This document shows positions 55,001 to 64,000 of a stretch of 64,000 nucleotides of DNA, in pieces (position 1 is the first letter of the stretch; each line of letters begins with the position of its first letter). Below the pieces are notes generated by a model. The model did not search any database, was not told where the DNA came from, and saw nothing but the letters and a program-made list of their open reading frames with translations. Position numbers and translations under genes: made by a program. This stretch comes from Phakellia ventilabrum (taxonomy: Eukaryota; Porifera; Demospongiae; Axinellida; Axinellidae): contig OY997382.1 of assembly GCA_963921505.1 (NCBI GenBank), forward strand, positions 7,227,360-7,291,359. The letters are read 5' to 3'.

Positions 55001-57376
55001 GGGGGGGAGGGGGGGGGGGGAGACCTGGGATATCCCCCTCAAAGCTATTCCCCCCCCCCCCCCCAAGCATTTTCGCAACCAAATTTCAACAGTAATACAT
55101 AACAGCAACAGGAGTAACTAAGTAACTAAAAGCGAAATACGTCTATAAGTACCTCCAGAATGCCTCAGAATCAATCTCAGAGCATCTATTTTCAGACCCC
55201 CCTAGTGGGGACGTGCTAAAGCACACCCTCTGTGTCAACGCCAAACTTTGGAATTCCCCCCCCCCTGCCAACCTCAAAATCCTGTATGAACCCCTGAATA
55301 CTATCTTGTAGCTAATCTGTAGGGCCCAGTGGTGCCACAGACTGAGCAGTGAAGTAGTGTCATCGTACAATGCAGCCGTCTTTCGATCATTCCCCGCATA
55401 TGCATAATTAAGTTGAATCATGTGAGAAAAGATACCAGACTCTCCCCCATTTCTCAAGGGGAGAGCCTGGGGGCGAGTCTAGAGCATGATTGGTCCTTGG
55501 TACCCTCAGGAAGCGCCTACAGCAGAGGGGTGTTGTTGTTTTTTGTACCCAAGACTGTGAGTGCAGCTGATGACTAATTGTTATGGTAGCATGCCCATTA
55601 ATGAGATTCATGGTGGAACCCATAATCTATTTGCACCAAGCCTGGGTATATAAGCAGCAGTATCCCAGGCAGTGGTGCATCAGTTTTAGCTCAGCAAATG
55701 GTAGTATAAAAATTTTTGGAAGGGACCTGGATGTTTTTCCTTGCTCCCTACTCAGGAAAGTGATGTGTGCCACTGTAGGGTGGACAGATATACCCACACT
55801 CTAACAGCATCCATCGAGCACAAAAGTTACAGAAAGGCAAGGTTTCTTCAATGTAAACTGATCGAGGCACGAGTGATCACATGATCGACTTTGAGGCACG
55901 AGTGTGATCACATGATCGACTTCGTGACATTAGCCTAGCGCTAATGTCACGAAGTCGATCATGTGATCACTCGTGCCTCGATCAGTTTACATAGAAGAAA
56001 CCTTGCCTTTCTGTAACTTTAGTGCTCGATGGATGCTGTTAGTGTGTGGGTATATCTGTCCTCCCTACACATATGTACGTCATAGTATGTGATAGTTTGT
56101 ATCAGACCTCTGCACTCACTTTGTCTCCACGGCTATGAGGTAAAAGCTGGGGCGGGAAGGATTGGGAACAAGGGTCGTAAATTTCAAGGGTACGACCATA
56201 TGTATTGGTAGCTGCCACTAGGTGGGGGCAGGGCATTGTGTCTCCTCAAGGAACGGAGCCATAGAACAAAGCAGCGTGGTGTGTGTGTTCTCGTGGTCAG
56301 CCTGTTTCCTCCCGTTCCCTAGGTAACGTGATTGGTCTCAGCATCACCACACCCCTGCTCAACACGGAGAAGAGAGACTGCAGAGACACTGAGGTAATAC
56401 ATCATTACGTATTACATGAGGTAATGCTTATTGCATCATCATTACATAATGTTTATTACATCATTACCTATTACATGAGGTAATGCTGATTACATCATCA
56501 TTATGTATTACATGAGTGTGTTTCAACACTGACCACTGAGGCTACTATTATAGAAGTTTTAATGGTTACTTTTTTTGCTGACACTGCAGTCTTGCAAGTC
56601 ACGATAAAATAATGTTGGGGAAGGTGGAGAGAAGTTCAGCAGAATAGCACTAGTGCCAGAGACATACATTTAGCTAGCTATGGAATATTTAAGCCCTCAG
56701 TTTTCATTCACTGTCATTTCCATATCTACATTAGGTGCATTTACCTCACCATTTCAATACTTCAATTTTGTTGGACAACGGGACTCCTGGACCAGTGTAA
56801 GTGTGCAGTCACATGACTGTCATTACCCTATCACATGATTATCACACGACTTTGTTACATGATTTTTAATTACCCTGACACATGACTTTAATTACCATAT
56901 CACATGATTGTCATACGACTTTAATCACTGTCACATTATTGCACATGACTTTAAAATTAGTTTCTTTGTCACGTGCCCAGGCCTGATTCCCAAGGCTTCT
57001 TGCAGAAAGCAGAGAAGGAAGATCGTGACAAGAGAGAGGGAAAGGATGGCCGATCTTTCTTACAGAAATATGTACGTTTAGAAGAAGCAGTATGATACTG
57101 TAGCCTCATTCCCGGTCCTTCCCGTCCCAGCTTTTATCTCGCAGCCGTGGAGAAAAAGCGGCTGCGAGATAAACGCTGGGACGGGAAGGACTGGGAATGA
57201 GGCTTATAATCTCATTCTCATACATCCCTGCTGTGATTGGAATGAAACTAGGCAAGCATTAGTGAGTGTACACATGCACACAGACAGACACACACACACT
57301 ACACCACTTTTTCAAATTGTGATATTACACACATACACACGTACACTTGCACACACACATACACACACTCCCCCTC

Positions 57377-57417
<41 letters not shown>

Positions 57418-57506
57418 GGCTGTACATTGTAATAGGGGTGGTGATGTTCATGATGATCAGCGGGTCAGGTGGAGGAGGGGGCGGTGGGGGCGGGGGAGGA
57501 CAGTGA
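52030..57506 (+). CDS. EMC10: ER membrane protein complex subunit 10
   Basis: Ten exons: 52,030-52,128; 52,445-52,520; 52,864-52,882; 53,264-53,357; 53,863-53,979; 54,114-54,171; 56,323-56,393; 56,735-56,796; 56,981-57,071; 57,417-57,506. All junctions are GT-AG and the phases sum to 258 aa (human 262). A signal peptide (about 1-25, VLCCLVLFCALFSADSA) leads a lumenal domain with family landmarks ACSLV (C136), GNVIGLSI, RDCRD (C174) and the sequon FNTS (N186), then SFLQKYWLYIVIGVVMFMM (membrane segment about 230-246) and a glycine tail, as in human EMC10. EMC inserts tail-anchored and multipass proteins into the ER. An in-frame ATG at 51,958 exists, but 52,030 places the signal peptide at the terminus. 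Intron 6 is 2.15 kb and holds a minisatellite and a MITE. Exon 3 is only 19 bp. AATAAA at 57,712. Confidence 0.93.
54190..54750 (+). repeat. ~53-bp minisatellite in EMC10 intron 6
   Basis: About nine to ten units of gctggtcagctaggagttgc, then ttatcgactctgggtggcga and gggtggtcta. Central units are almost identical and the edge units degenerate, typical of recent unequal exchange. The Gly/Trp-rich open frame across it is a by-product. Confidence 0.85.
54995..55068. repeat. Adjacent poly-G and poly-C runs
   Basis: A G-rich run (about 55,001-55,020) and a C run (about 55,049-55,064), 30 bp apart. They could pair with each other or form a G-quadruplex on either strand. Inside EMC10 intron 6. Confidence 0.6.
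55776..56067. mobile_element. Tc1/mariner-like MITE, ~130-bp arms, TA target
   Basis: Arms from gggtggacagatatacccac (left) to gtgggtatatctgtcctccc (right) extend inward through gcatccatcgagcac, ggcaaggtttcttc, gatcgaggcacgagtgatca and cttcgtgacattagc to a centre near 55,936. The left arm has an internal ~30-bp repeat (gaggcacgagtg). Flanked by TA. It would form a very long hairpin RNA if transcribed in the EMC10 pre-mRNA. Confidence 0.8.
57101..57204. mobile_element. Near-perfect foldback of the TAGCCTCATTCCC family
   Basis: Two arms of about 46 bp (tagcctcattcccggtcctt ... ctcgcagccg and complement) around an ~11-base loop (tggagaaaaag), in EMC10 intron 9, just after exon 9. Confidence 0.8.
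57284..57416. repeat. CA microsatellite at the EMC10 exon 10 acceptor
   Basis: CA-rich sequence ending in ~34 bp of pure (CA)n. The acceptor is the final cacag|tggctg, so there is no ordinary polypyrimidine tract directly upstream. Confidence 0.85.
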
Positions 57507-57759
57507 ACCATCCCTACTCTACTGCTAGGCTATGCACACAGCTGTATATTTCATAGTCACTCGTATCATGCATATTTTGCAGGTGTACTCTTATTAAATT
57601 TCATACTATGAGAAATCTTGCCAGCATAAGTAATAATGGAGACAATGCAAAGTAAAACATGAGACAGATTATAATATTATACAAAGTGAGTTCAAGAAAC
57701 ATTAACAGCTTAATAAATAACTAGTTACTGTCCAATGGCGGGGAGATCCCACTCCTCAG

Positions 57760-58070
57760 GTACTAAAGATTGTCACCAGCTGCAGTCTGGAGTGGAGCAT
57801 TCGGGCATTGTACGTCCATAGGCGGACTGACAGTTGCTGGAGAAGATTGCTCACGTACAGCCTGACCACGGGGGATACCACTAATAAGGGAACAGGCCTT
57901 AGAGGCAATTGTCTTCGGGATTTCTAGGGGGGTCTGAAAGCCCAATGAATCAATCACAAATGGAAAGAAAATGCCTCCCGCTGAAATGACTTCTTCGTAT
58001 CGTTCATCTTTTTCAATCTCTCCTGCCTGACCATCAGCACCTGCTTGAATGGCTGCTAGGGTGGAGGCCT
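57760..58070 (-). mobile_element. Retroelement ORF C-terminal fragment (fossil), unit 1
   Basis: A ~300-bp minus-strand remnant resembling the C-terminal end of reverse-transcriptase-type ORFs common in invertebrate genomes (pieces GGIFFPFVIDSLGFQTPLEI and SVRLWTYNARML). No other parts and no long terminal repeats are visible. It is broken, with about one break in the visible part. The class (LINE or other) is uncertain. Confidence 0.4.
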
Positions 58071-58159
58071 GGGAATGAGGCTATCATTTTTAGGTCTTCA
58101 TTCTGATAATTATATACTATATTATATGCACGCAAAGGGTTGGATTGGGATCCCGAGAC

Positions 58160-58407
58160 ATCAGAATGTAAATAATGCAGGCTACGGTTTCTAGTGCCCA
58201 GACCGGCTGGCGATTTTCTGGCGGGCTTATATTCGCTTTTCATTGGTCAGAACTGCAGATTTGAACAGCATTTTACGCGCGAATTTTGGCGCGTACAAAA
58301 CCAGCATTTTACTTCAGTACTGAGTTTCTTGGCTGTGCGGAACGTGAGTGTTTTGCTGCTGCAGTTTCGCATTGTAACTTTGCATTGTGTGTGGCAACCA
58401 AGCTAGC
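58160..58407 (+). promoter_or_regulatory. Promoter-like segment with E2F and CCAAT motifs, unit 1
   Basis: tcattggtc (inverted CCAAT) near 58,241, acgcgcgaattttggcgcg with TTTGGCGC (E2F consensus) at 58,285-58,292, then ATG at 58,408. Duplicated at 59,300-59,545 (E2F at 59,423-59,430). Confidence 0.4.
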
Positions 58408-58650
58408 ATGAGTTGGAGCATGTATGCCGCCTGGCCGACTGCGTGGCCTGAAGGCTATGCAGAAACTAGAGCTGTAGCTAATAGTGCTGTACGTGTTACC
58501 AGTTTTTATTTATGTGCCTGCTTCTCTCACCCCCGTCCATTCATTGCAAGACTGCAAGAGTTTCCACAGCCGCCGCCCTACCGAGCACAGCTTATCCCAG
58601 CCACAAGCACAGCTGGAGGAGGGGGCGGTGGGGGCGGGGGAGGACAGTGA
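58408..58650 (+). CDS. Hypothetical Pro/Gln-rich ORF fused to the EMC10 glycine tail
   Basis: An 80-aa frame beginning MSWSMYAAWPTAWPEGYAET, passing through FPQPPPYRAQLIPATSTA into ten glycines and a final Gln, and stopping at the duplicated EMC10 stop. The fusion is created by the tandem-duplication junction. Alternatively a splice donor (gct|gtacgt, 58,489) makes the first 27 codons an exon. Not recognised as any family. Expression unknown. Confidence 0.3.
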   Translation: MSWSMYAAWPTAWPEGYAETRAVANSAVRVTSFYLCACFSHPRPFIARLQEFPQPPPYRAQLIPATSTAGGGGGGGGGGQ

Positions 58651-59752
58651 ACCATCCCTACTCTACTGCTAGGCTATGCACACAGCTGTATATTTCATAG
58701 TCACTCGTATCATGCATATTTTGCAGGTGTACTCTTATTAAATTTCATACTATGAGAAATCTTGCCAGCATAAGTAATAATGGAGACAATGCAAAGTAAA
58801 ACATGAGACAGATTATAATATTATACAAAGTGAGTTCAAGAAACATTAACAGCTTAATAAATAACTAGTTACTGTCCAATGGCGGGGAGATCCCACTCCT
58901 CAGGTACTAAAGATTGTCACCAGCTGCAGTCTGGAGTGGAGCATTCGGGCATTGTACGTCCATAGGCGGACTGACAGTTGCTGGAGAAGATTGCTCACGT
59001 ACAGCCTGACCACGGGGGATACCACTAATAAGGGAACAGGCCTTAGAGGCAATTGTCTTCGGGATTTCTAGGGGGGTCTGAAAGCCCAATGAATCAATCA
59101 CAAATGGAAAGAAAATGCCTCCCGCTGAAATGACTTCTTCGTATCGTTCATCTTTTTCAATCTCTCCTGCCTGACCATCAGCACCTGCTTGAATGGCTGC
59201 TAGGGTGGAGGCCTGGGAATGAGGCTATCATTTTTAGGTCTTCATTCTGATAATTATATACTATATTATATGCACGCAAAGGGTTGGATTGGGATCCCGA
59301 GACATCAGAATGTCGCAGGCTACGGTTTCTAGTGCCCAGACCGGCTGGCGATTTTCTGGCGGGCTTACATTCGATTTTCATTGGTCAGAACTGCAGATTT
59401 GAACAGCATTTTACGCGCGAATTTTGGCGCGTACAAAACCAGCATTTTACTTCAGTACTGAGTTTCTTGGCTGTGCGGAACGTGAGTGTTTTGCTGCTGC
59501 AGTTTCGCATTGTAACTTTGCATTGTGTGTGGCAACCAAGCTAGCATGAGTTGGAGCATGTATGCCGCCTGGCCGACTGCGTGGCCTGAAGGCTATGCAG
59601 AAACTAGAGCTGTAGCTAATAGTGCTGTACGTGTTACCAGTTTTTATTTATGTGCCTGCTTCTCTCACCCCCGTCCATTCATTGCAAGACTGCAAGAGTT
59701 TCCACAGCCGCCGCCCTACCGAGCACAGCTTATCCCAGCCACAAGCACAGCT
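58614..59752. repeat. 1.14-kb tandem duplication, unit 2
   Basis: Second unit, starting at ggaggagggggcggtggggg, a copy of the EMC10 glycine codons and stop without the membrane exon part. It also carries a second poly(A) candidate and the retroelement scrap. Confidence 0.9.
58904..59215 (-). mobile_element. Retroelement ORF C-terminal fragment (fossil), unit 2
   Basis: Duplicate of 57,760-58,070, near-identical and equally broken, so it was already inactive before the tandem duplication. Confidence 0.4.
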
Positions 59753-59902
59753 CATCCCACATCCCAGCCACAACCACAGCCACCATCCTACCAAGCACAG
59801 CTCAACACAACAGGAAAATGTGAGAGAATGTGCACGACTTCAAAGCATGTGTGTATAAAAGTAACTACATGCAGGTGCATGGTTGCCGTGTGTGGCACAT
59901 AA
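59546..59902 (+). CDS. Hypothetical Pro/Gln-rich protein ORF
   Basis: 118 aa from MSWSMYAAWPTAW. The middle has repeated Pro/Gln-rich pieces (FPQPPPYRAQ, SQPQPQPPSYQAQ) and ends in a Cys-rich tail. The same ORF start is in unit 1, but only here does the Pro/Gln part run on (…HPTSQPQPQPPSYQAQ). The frame may be exonic up to a gtgaga donor near 59,819, with a possible next exon at about 60,112-60,185 (after attgcag) encoding a Lys-rich stretch. No known family recognised. Low complexity warrants caution. Confidence 0.3.
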   Translation: MSWSMYAAWPTAWPEGYAETRAVANSAVRVTSFYLCACFSHPRPFIARLQEFPQPPPYRAQLIPATSTAHPTSQPQPQPPSYQAQLNTTGKCERMCTTSKHVCIKVTTCRCMVAVCGT

Positions 59903-61540
59903 GCAACCAACGCGCTAAAAACTGCACTGGTCAGCGAACGCAACGGTGTTAAAAATGCATGTGCTGGGTATACTAATTGCAGGTGCATGACATAATGTAC
60001 ACTATTGTGCATGATGTACAGTTATAATAAATGTTTGACATTGTGCATGCGCGATGCGCAAAGTTTAAAACACGATGTATATATGGCTGTAACAGCTAAT
60101 ATTGCAGGCAAAACTACCGGTAACTATACTGCCAAACACAAAGAAAAAACAAAAAACGGACAATTATGCAGGGACGTCCCACAAGGTGGGTATGGTATAA
60201 TAACATTGTAGCATAATAATATTATAGTGTTATTATAATAAATGTTTGACATTGTGCACGAGCGATACGCTCATTAGAACGTGACGCGCGGGATGCACGT
60301 GGCTGACCAGTGCGGTACGCGGTAAGATGAGTACTCATCAAATTGGGTGGTATAATTTATTATGGTATGAAAATTGCAGTAGTAATTATACAGTGTACAT
60401 GTGTATATAATATGATCTTGGTGAGTGGTCATGAACTGCTATATATGGTGTATGTTTTGAGTTGTGTTTCTATTGTCTGTGCACGTGTTTGTGTGTGTGT
60501 GTGTGTGTACATGTTTGTGCAAGCCTCAACACTCGCTAGCTGAGCATAACACACATTGCATGTACAAGCCTCGATTAAGAACCTCAGTCGATCCATTTCT
60601 TTTGGAAATTGCAAGAATTCCCACGGTCCTATCGAGCACATGTACAGCTTATCCCAGCAGCTCATCCCACATCCCAGCCACAACCACAGTTCATCCCACA
60701 TCCCAGCCACAACCACAGCCACCATCCTACCAAGCACAGGACAACACAACAGGAAAAATGTGAGAGAATGTGCATGACTTTAAAGCATGTGTGTGTATAC
60801 TAAAATACTGCCATGTGTGGCACGTGAGCTGCCAACACGCTAAAAACTGCACTGGTCAGCGAACGCAACAGTGTTAAAAATGCATGTGCTGGGTATACTA
60901 ATTGCATGTGTACATGCAGGTGCATGACATAATGTACACTATTGTCAGTTATAATAAATCTTTGACAATGTGCATGAGCGATGCGCAAAATTTAATACGC
61001 GACGTAGCGATGTATGGCTAGAATGGGTATACTATACTATACTAACAGCTAATATTGCAGGCAAAATTACCAGTAACTATACTGTTTATAAAACAAAACA
61101 AAGAGAAAAAACAAAAAACGGACAGTTATGCAGGGACGTCACATTGTAGTATAATAATATTGTGTTATTATAATAAATGTTTGACATTGTGCATGAGCGA
61201 TCCGCACATTAGATCGTGACGCGCGGGACATGGCTGACCAGTGCCGGCATGCGGTAAGATGAGTACTCATCAAATTGGGTGGTATTATTACTATTGTGTA
61301 TAATGGTATTAAAATTGCAGTAGTAGTATACAGTGTACATGTGTATAATATGATCTTGGTGAGTGGTCATGAACTGCTATATATGGTGTATTTAATCATG
61401 TTTCTATTGTCTGCATGTATTTGTGTATATATGTGCATGTGTGTACATGTTTGTGCAAGCCTCAACACTCACTAGCTGAGCATAACACACATTGCATGTA
61501 CAAGCCTCGATTAAGAGCCTCAGTCGATCGATTTCTTTGG
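59753..61540 (+). repeat. 0.93-kb tandem duplication (two units)
   Basis: Landmarks recur at an offset of about 930-940: gtgagagaatgtgca at 59,819 and 60,759, gagtactcatcaaattgggt near 60,328 and 61,259, and gcctcgattaagaacctcag near 60,571 with its counterpart near 61,505. Units differ by several percent, older than the 1.14-kb event. Pro/Gln-coding segments recur at 60,650-60,755. A (GT)n tract lies at about 60,488-60,508. Confidence 0.8.
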
Positions 61541-61714
61541 AGACTGCTCCTGCCAGGACACCTCAATCTATAGCTAATGGTGAGTTGTTGCAAATGTATT
61601 TGTTTGGTCTCTCCTCTAGGTATTGTAACAAGGTGGCCTTGCTTTGGTCTCTTCTCGAATGTCATTGCGTTGTTAGGGGGTTGATCCTCAGAGCTTACTG
61701 CCTCAATTAGGTTT

Positions 61715-62015
61715 AATTCAAGCCTGCTACTGCGACAATCTTTAAAGCTTGATGTTAGCTGATCCTTAGGTTGATTCAAGCCTGGTACTATACTGCGACA
61801 ATCCCTAAAGCTTGAGTCTTACGTTCGATTTGAGCCCAGTAGCTACTACTGCGACAATCCCTAAAGCTTGGTATAGCTGAGTCTTACGTTCGATTTGAGC
61901 CCAGTAGCTACTACTGCGACAATCTCTAAAGCTTAATTGGTATAGCTGAGTCTTACATTCGATTTGAGTCTGGTAGCTACTACTGCAATAATCCTTAAAG
62001 GGTAGCTGAGCCTTA
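61715..62015 (+). repeat. ~67-bp tandem repeat
   Basis: About four and a half units of cgatttgagcccagtagcta, then ctactgcgacaatccctaaa and gcttggtatagctgagtc. Units decay toward both ends. No gene. Confidence 0.8.
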
Positions 62016-62079
62016 AATTTGACGAAACCCTGACTTTATAGCTAAGTGGCTATAGTTTTTTCTTTTTCTCGCAAAACAA

Positions 62080-63600
62080 ACAAGGAACAGCTGATGGGCT
62101 GGATTGACAGTACCTTCAATAATTGAACAAAAATGTGGCCAGATTTACTTTCCTTGTCTAAAGAAACAAAAGAGAACAGCTGCATACCCTAGCTTGGAGT
62201 ATGGACAGATCTAGCAGTCCATGTTCCAAGCACTTGTGTTAAATAGTGTCAAGGGAATGCAGTTGTTGCAGCACTAGACCTGGTAGCTATATCATGTGCT
62301 ATGTTCTATTGCTGTGGGTATATGTCCTCCATGCACTGTGACAATTGAAAAAAAACATGGCCCAATTTGTTTTTGTTACCTAAACAAACAGAAGAGAACA
62401 GCTGCATACCCTAGCTTGGAGTATGGACAGAGCTAGCTGTCCATGTTCCAAGCACTTGTGTTAAATAGTGTCAAGGGAATGCAGTTGTTGCAGCACTAGA
62501 AAAAAGATGCCCTGGTAGCTATATCATGTGCTAGGTTCTATTGCTGTGGGTATATGACCTCCATGCACTGTGACAATCGAACAAAAATGCGGCCAGTTTG
62601 TTTTCCTTGCCTAAACAAACAGAAGAGAACAGCTGCAGTTTGTTTTCCTTGCCTAAACAAACAGAAGAGAACAGCTGCATACCCTAGCTTGGAGTGTGGA
62701 CAGATCTAGCAGTCCATGTTCCAAGCACTTGTGTTAAATTGTGTCAAGGGAATGCAGTTGTTGCAGCACTAGAGAAAAATGCCCTGGTAGCTATATCATG
62801 TGCTAGGTTCTATTGCTGTGGGTATATGACCTCCATGCACTGTGACAATTGAACAAAAACATGGCCCAATTTGTTTTTGTTACCTAAACAAACAGAAGAG
62901 AACAGCTGCATACCCTAGCTTGGAGTATGGACAGAGCTAGCAGTCCATGTTCCAAGCACTTGTGTTAAATAGTGTCAAGGGAATGCAGTTGTTGCAGGAA
63001 AAGGGAAAAGAAGCCCCATGTGCCGGTTATATCTGTGAGTATATGTGGATGGGCTAACCATACACTGCGACATTACACAATTCAACAAAAATGCGGCCAG
63101 TTTTGTTTTTCCACGACAATTGAACGAAAATGCGGCCAGTTTGTTTTCCTTGCCTAAAGAAACAGAAGAGAACAGCTGCATACCCTAGCTTGGAGTGTGG
63201 ACAGAACTAGCATTCTATGTTCCAAGCACTTGTGTTAGTGTCAAGGGAATGCAGTTGTTGCAGCAATAGGGAAAAGATGTCCTGGTATACGCATGTGCCG
63301 GGTTCTATTGCTGAGATGGATGGGCTGGATCGACAGTACCTCCATACATTGTGTCATTACCCAATTGAACGGAAATGCGGCTAGATTGTTTTCTTTGCTT
63401 AAACAAACAGAAAGGAACAGCTGCATACCCTAGCTTGGAGCTTGGACAGATGTGGATAGATATAGCAGTCCATGTTCCAAGCACGTGTGTTAGTGTCAAG
63501 GGAATGCAGTTGTTGCAGCAATAGGGAAAAGACGCCCCGGCATGCGCATGTGCCGGGTTCTATTGCTGTGGGTGGTGGGAAGGCTGCCTCAGCAGTACCT
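62080..63600 (+). repeat. 220-270-bp satellite, six main units
   Basis: ccctagcttggag recurs near 62,187, 62,409, 62,681, 62,910, 63,183 and 63,428. Each unit contains aacagctgcata, gtccatgttccaagcac, gtgtcaagggaatgcagttg and ttctattgctgtgggt. Spacing alternates about 222/272/229/273/245, suggesting a higher-order long-short arrangement. No coding content. Confidence 0.85.
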
Positions 63601-64000
63601 CCGCGTGGTGCAGCCTGGGTTACAACTCGGTGTCCAATCTGGGACCTTGTTGTAAGCAAAACTGCTGCTAAACATTGCCCCCACCACGTTTTTTGTATAA
63701 GAAAGAAAGGCTCTCTGAATACCAGCTTTCATTCGAAAAGAAACTTTGCCATTTCGATTAGATGCTCTAGTCTTCTTCAATGTATACTAGCCCATAATTT
63801 ATTAATGGCTTCACAGATGATCTTGCTGATAGCTACATGTATAGTTATACTTGAAGATAGTTAGTATTTCTGGTATGCCCATTATTAAAATCTGCTTTTG
63901 CTGTAGTATACAAGAAATATGGATCATGTGCATGCACATAGCCACATGCATCTCTTGCAGGAGTGAAGCATTAAACACAGGTCACATGCTGAAATCTGTA
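63601..64000. other. Right edge, no gene seen
   Basis: Sequence around 63,710-63,775 (gaaactttgcc, agatgct...tagtcttc) resembles 53,575-53,625 in EMC10 intron 4, so both are probably copies of one dispersed repeat. Nothing else recognised. Confidence 0.4.

Larger units (their letters stand above)
57470..58614. repeat. 1.14-kb tandem duplication, unit 1
   Basis: Begins within the glycine codons of EMC10 exon 10 and ends at caagcacagct. Unit 2 is 58,614-59,752, with one 6-bp difference (aataatgcagg against cgcagg) and few substitutions. The near-identity shows a very recent event. Confidence 0.9.

Noticed and set aside
57760-59215. Intact retroelement
   Set aside because: Only a short C-terminal remnant in two copies is visible, with no other element parts. 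Treated as a fossil fragment.
62080-63600. CRISPR-like regular repeat
   Set aside because: Units of 220-270 bp without spacers, in an animal genome: a satellite.
1-64000. tRNA and rRNA genes
   Set aside because: No A/B-box cloverleaf or rRNA-like stretch was recognised by eye. A tRNAscan/Infernal search would be decisive.

Overview
The window is animal nuclear DNA. It has GT-AG introns, orthologues of the metazoan meiotic protein SYCP3 and of the ER membrane protein complex subunit EMC10, dense palindromic MITEs and CA microsatellites. A TRAF family expansion, compact intergenic spaces and abundant tagctagc/catgcatgca-type sequence suggest a marine invertebrate, and I lean to a demosponge. 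That lineage guess is an inference, not a proven call.

Region 1 (1-48,904) is an amplified cluster of intronless RING + TRAF-zinc-finger + coiled-coil + MATH genes, here called T1-T16. Nine copies are full-length open frames of 497-512 aa (T1, T2, T4, T6, T8, T9, T11, T15, T16). T12 has lost its start and promoter. T3 has a large in-frame internal deletion. T7 has one frameshift. T5, T10, T13 and T14 carry several breaks, and a small orphan fragment lies near 33.8 kb. All copies are on the minus strand except T2, which sits head-to-head with T1 inside a ~5 kb inverted duplication. Most repeat units carry the same 5' module (inverted CCAAT, CACGTG E-box, polypyrimidine 5' leader) and the same spacers. 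The spacers contain broken 3' exons of a CEPT1/CHPT1-like choline/ethanolamine phosphotransferase. This implies that the ancestral locus had a phosphotransferase gene (+) converging on a TRAF gene (-), and that the 3' end of the neighbour was copied with every duplication. A block of about 10-14 kb (1-13,950) is repeated at 18,015-28,440, with a recombinant gene (T8) at its deletion junction.

Region 2 (49,000-57,506) is a single-copy island. SYCP3 (-, seven exons, 243 aa) and EMC10 (+, ten exons, 258 aa) diverge from a shared 165-bp intergenic space. An exon-intron boundary in each gene is embedded in a CA/GT microsatellite.

Region 3 (57,470-64,000) is repeat-rich. A 1.14-kb tandem duplication begins inside the glycine codons of the last EMC10 exon. 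It copies a broken retroelement fragment, an E2F-site-bearing promoter-like segment and a Pro/Gln-rich open frame. A 0.93-kb tandem duplication, a ~67-bp tandem repeat and a 220-270-bp satellite follow.

Function: the TRAF-like proteins are expected to be cytoplasmic signalling adaptors or E3 ligases downstream of receptors, probably in innate immunity (family knowledge). SYCP3 builds the meiotic chromosome axis. EMC10 helps insert membrane proteins at the ER.
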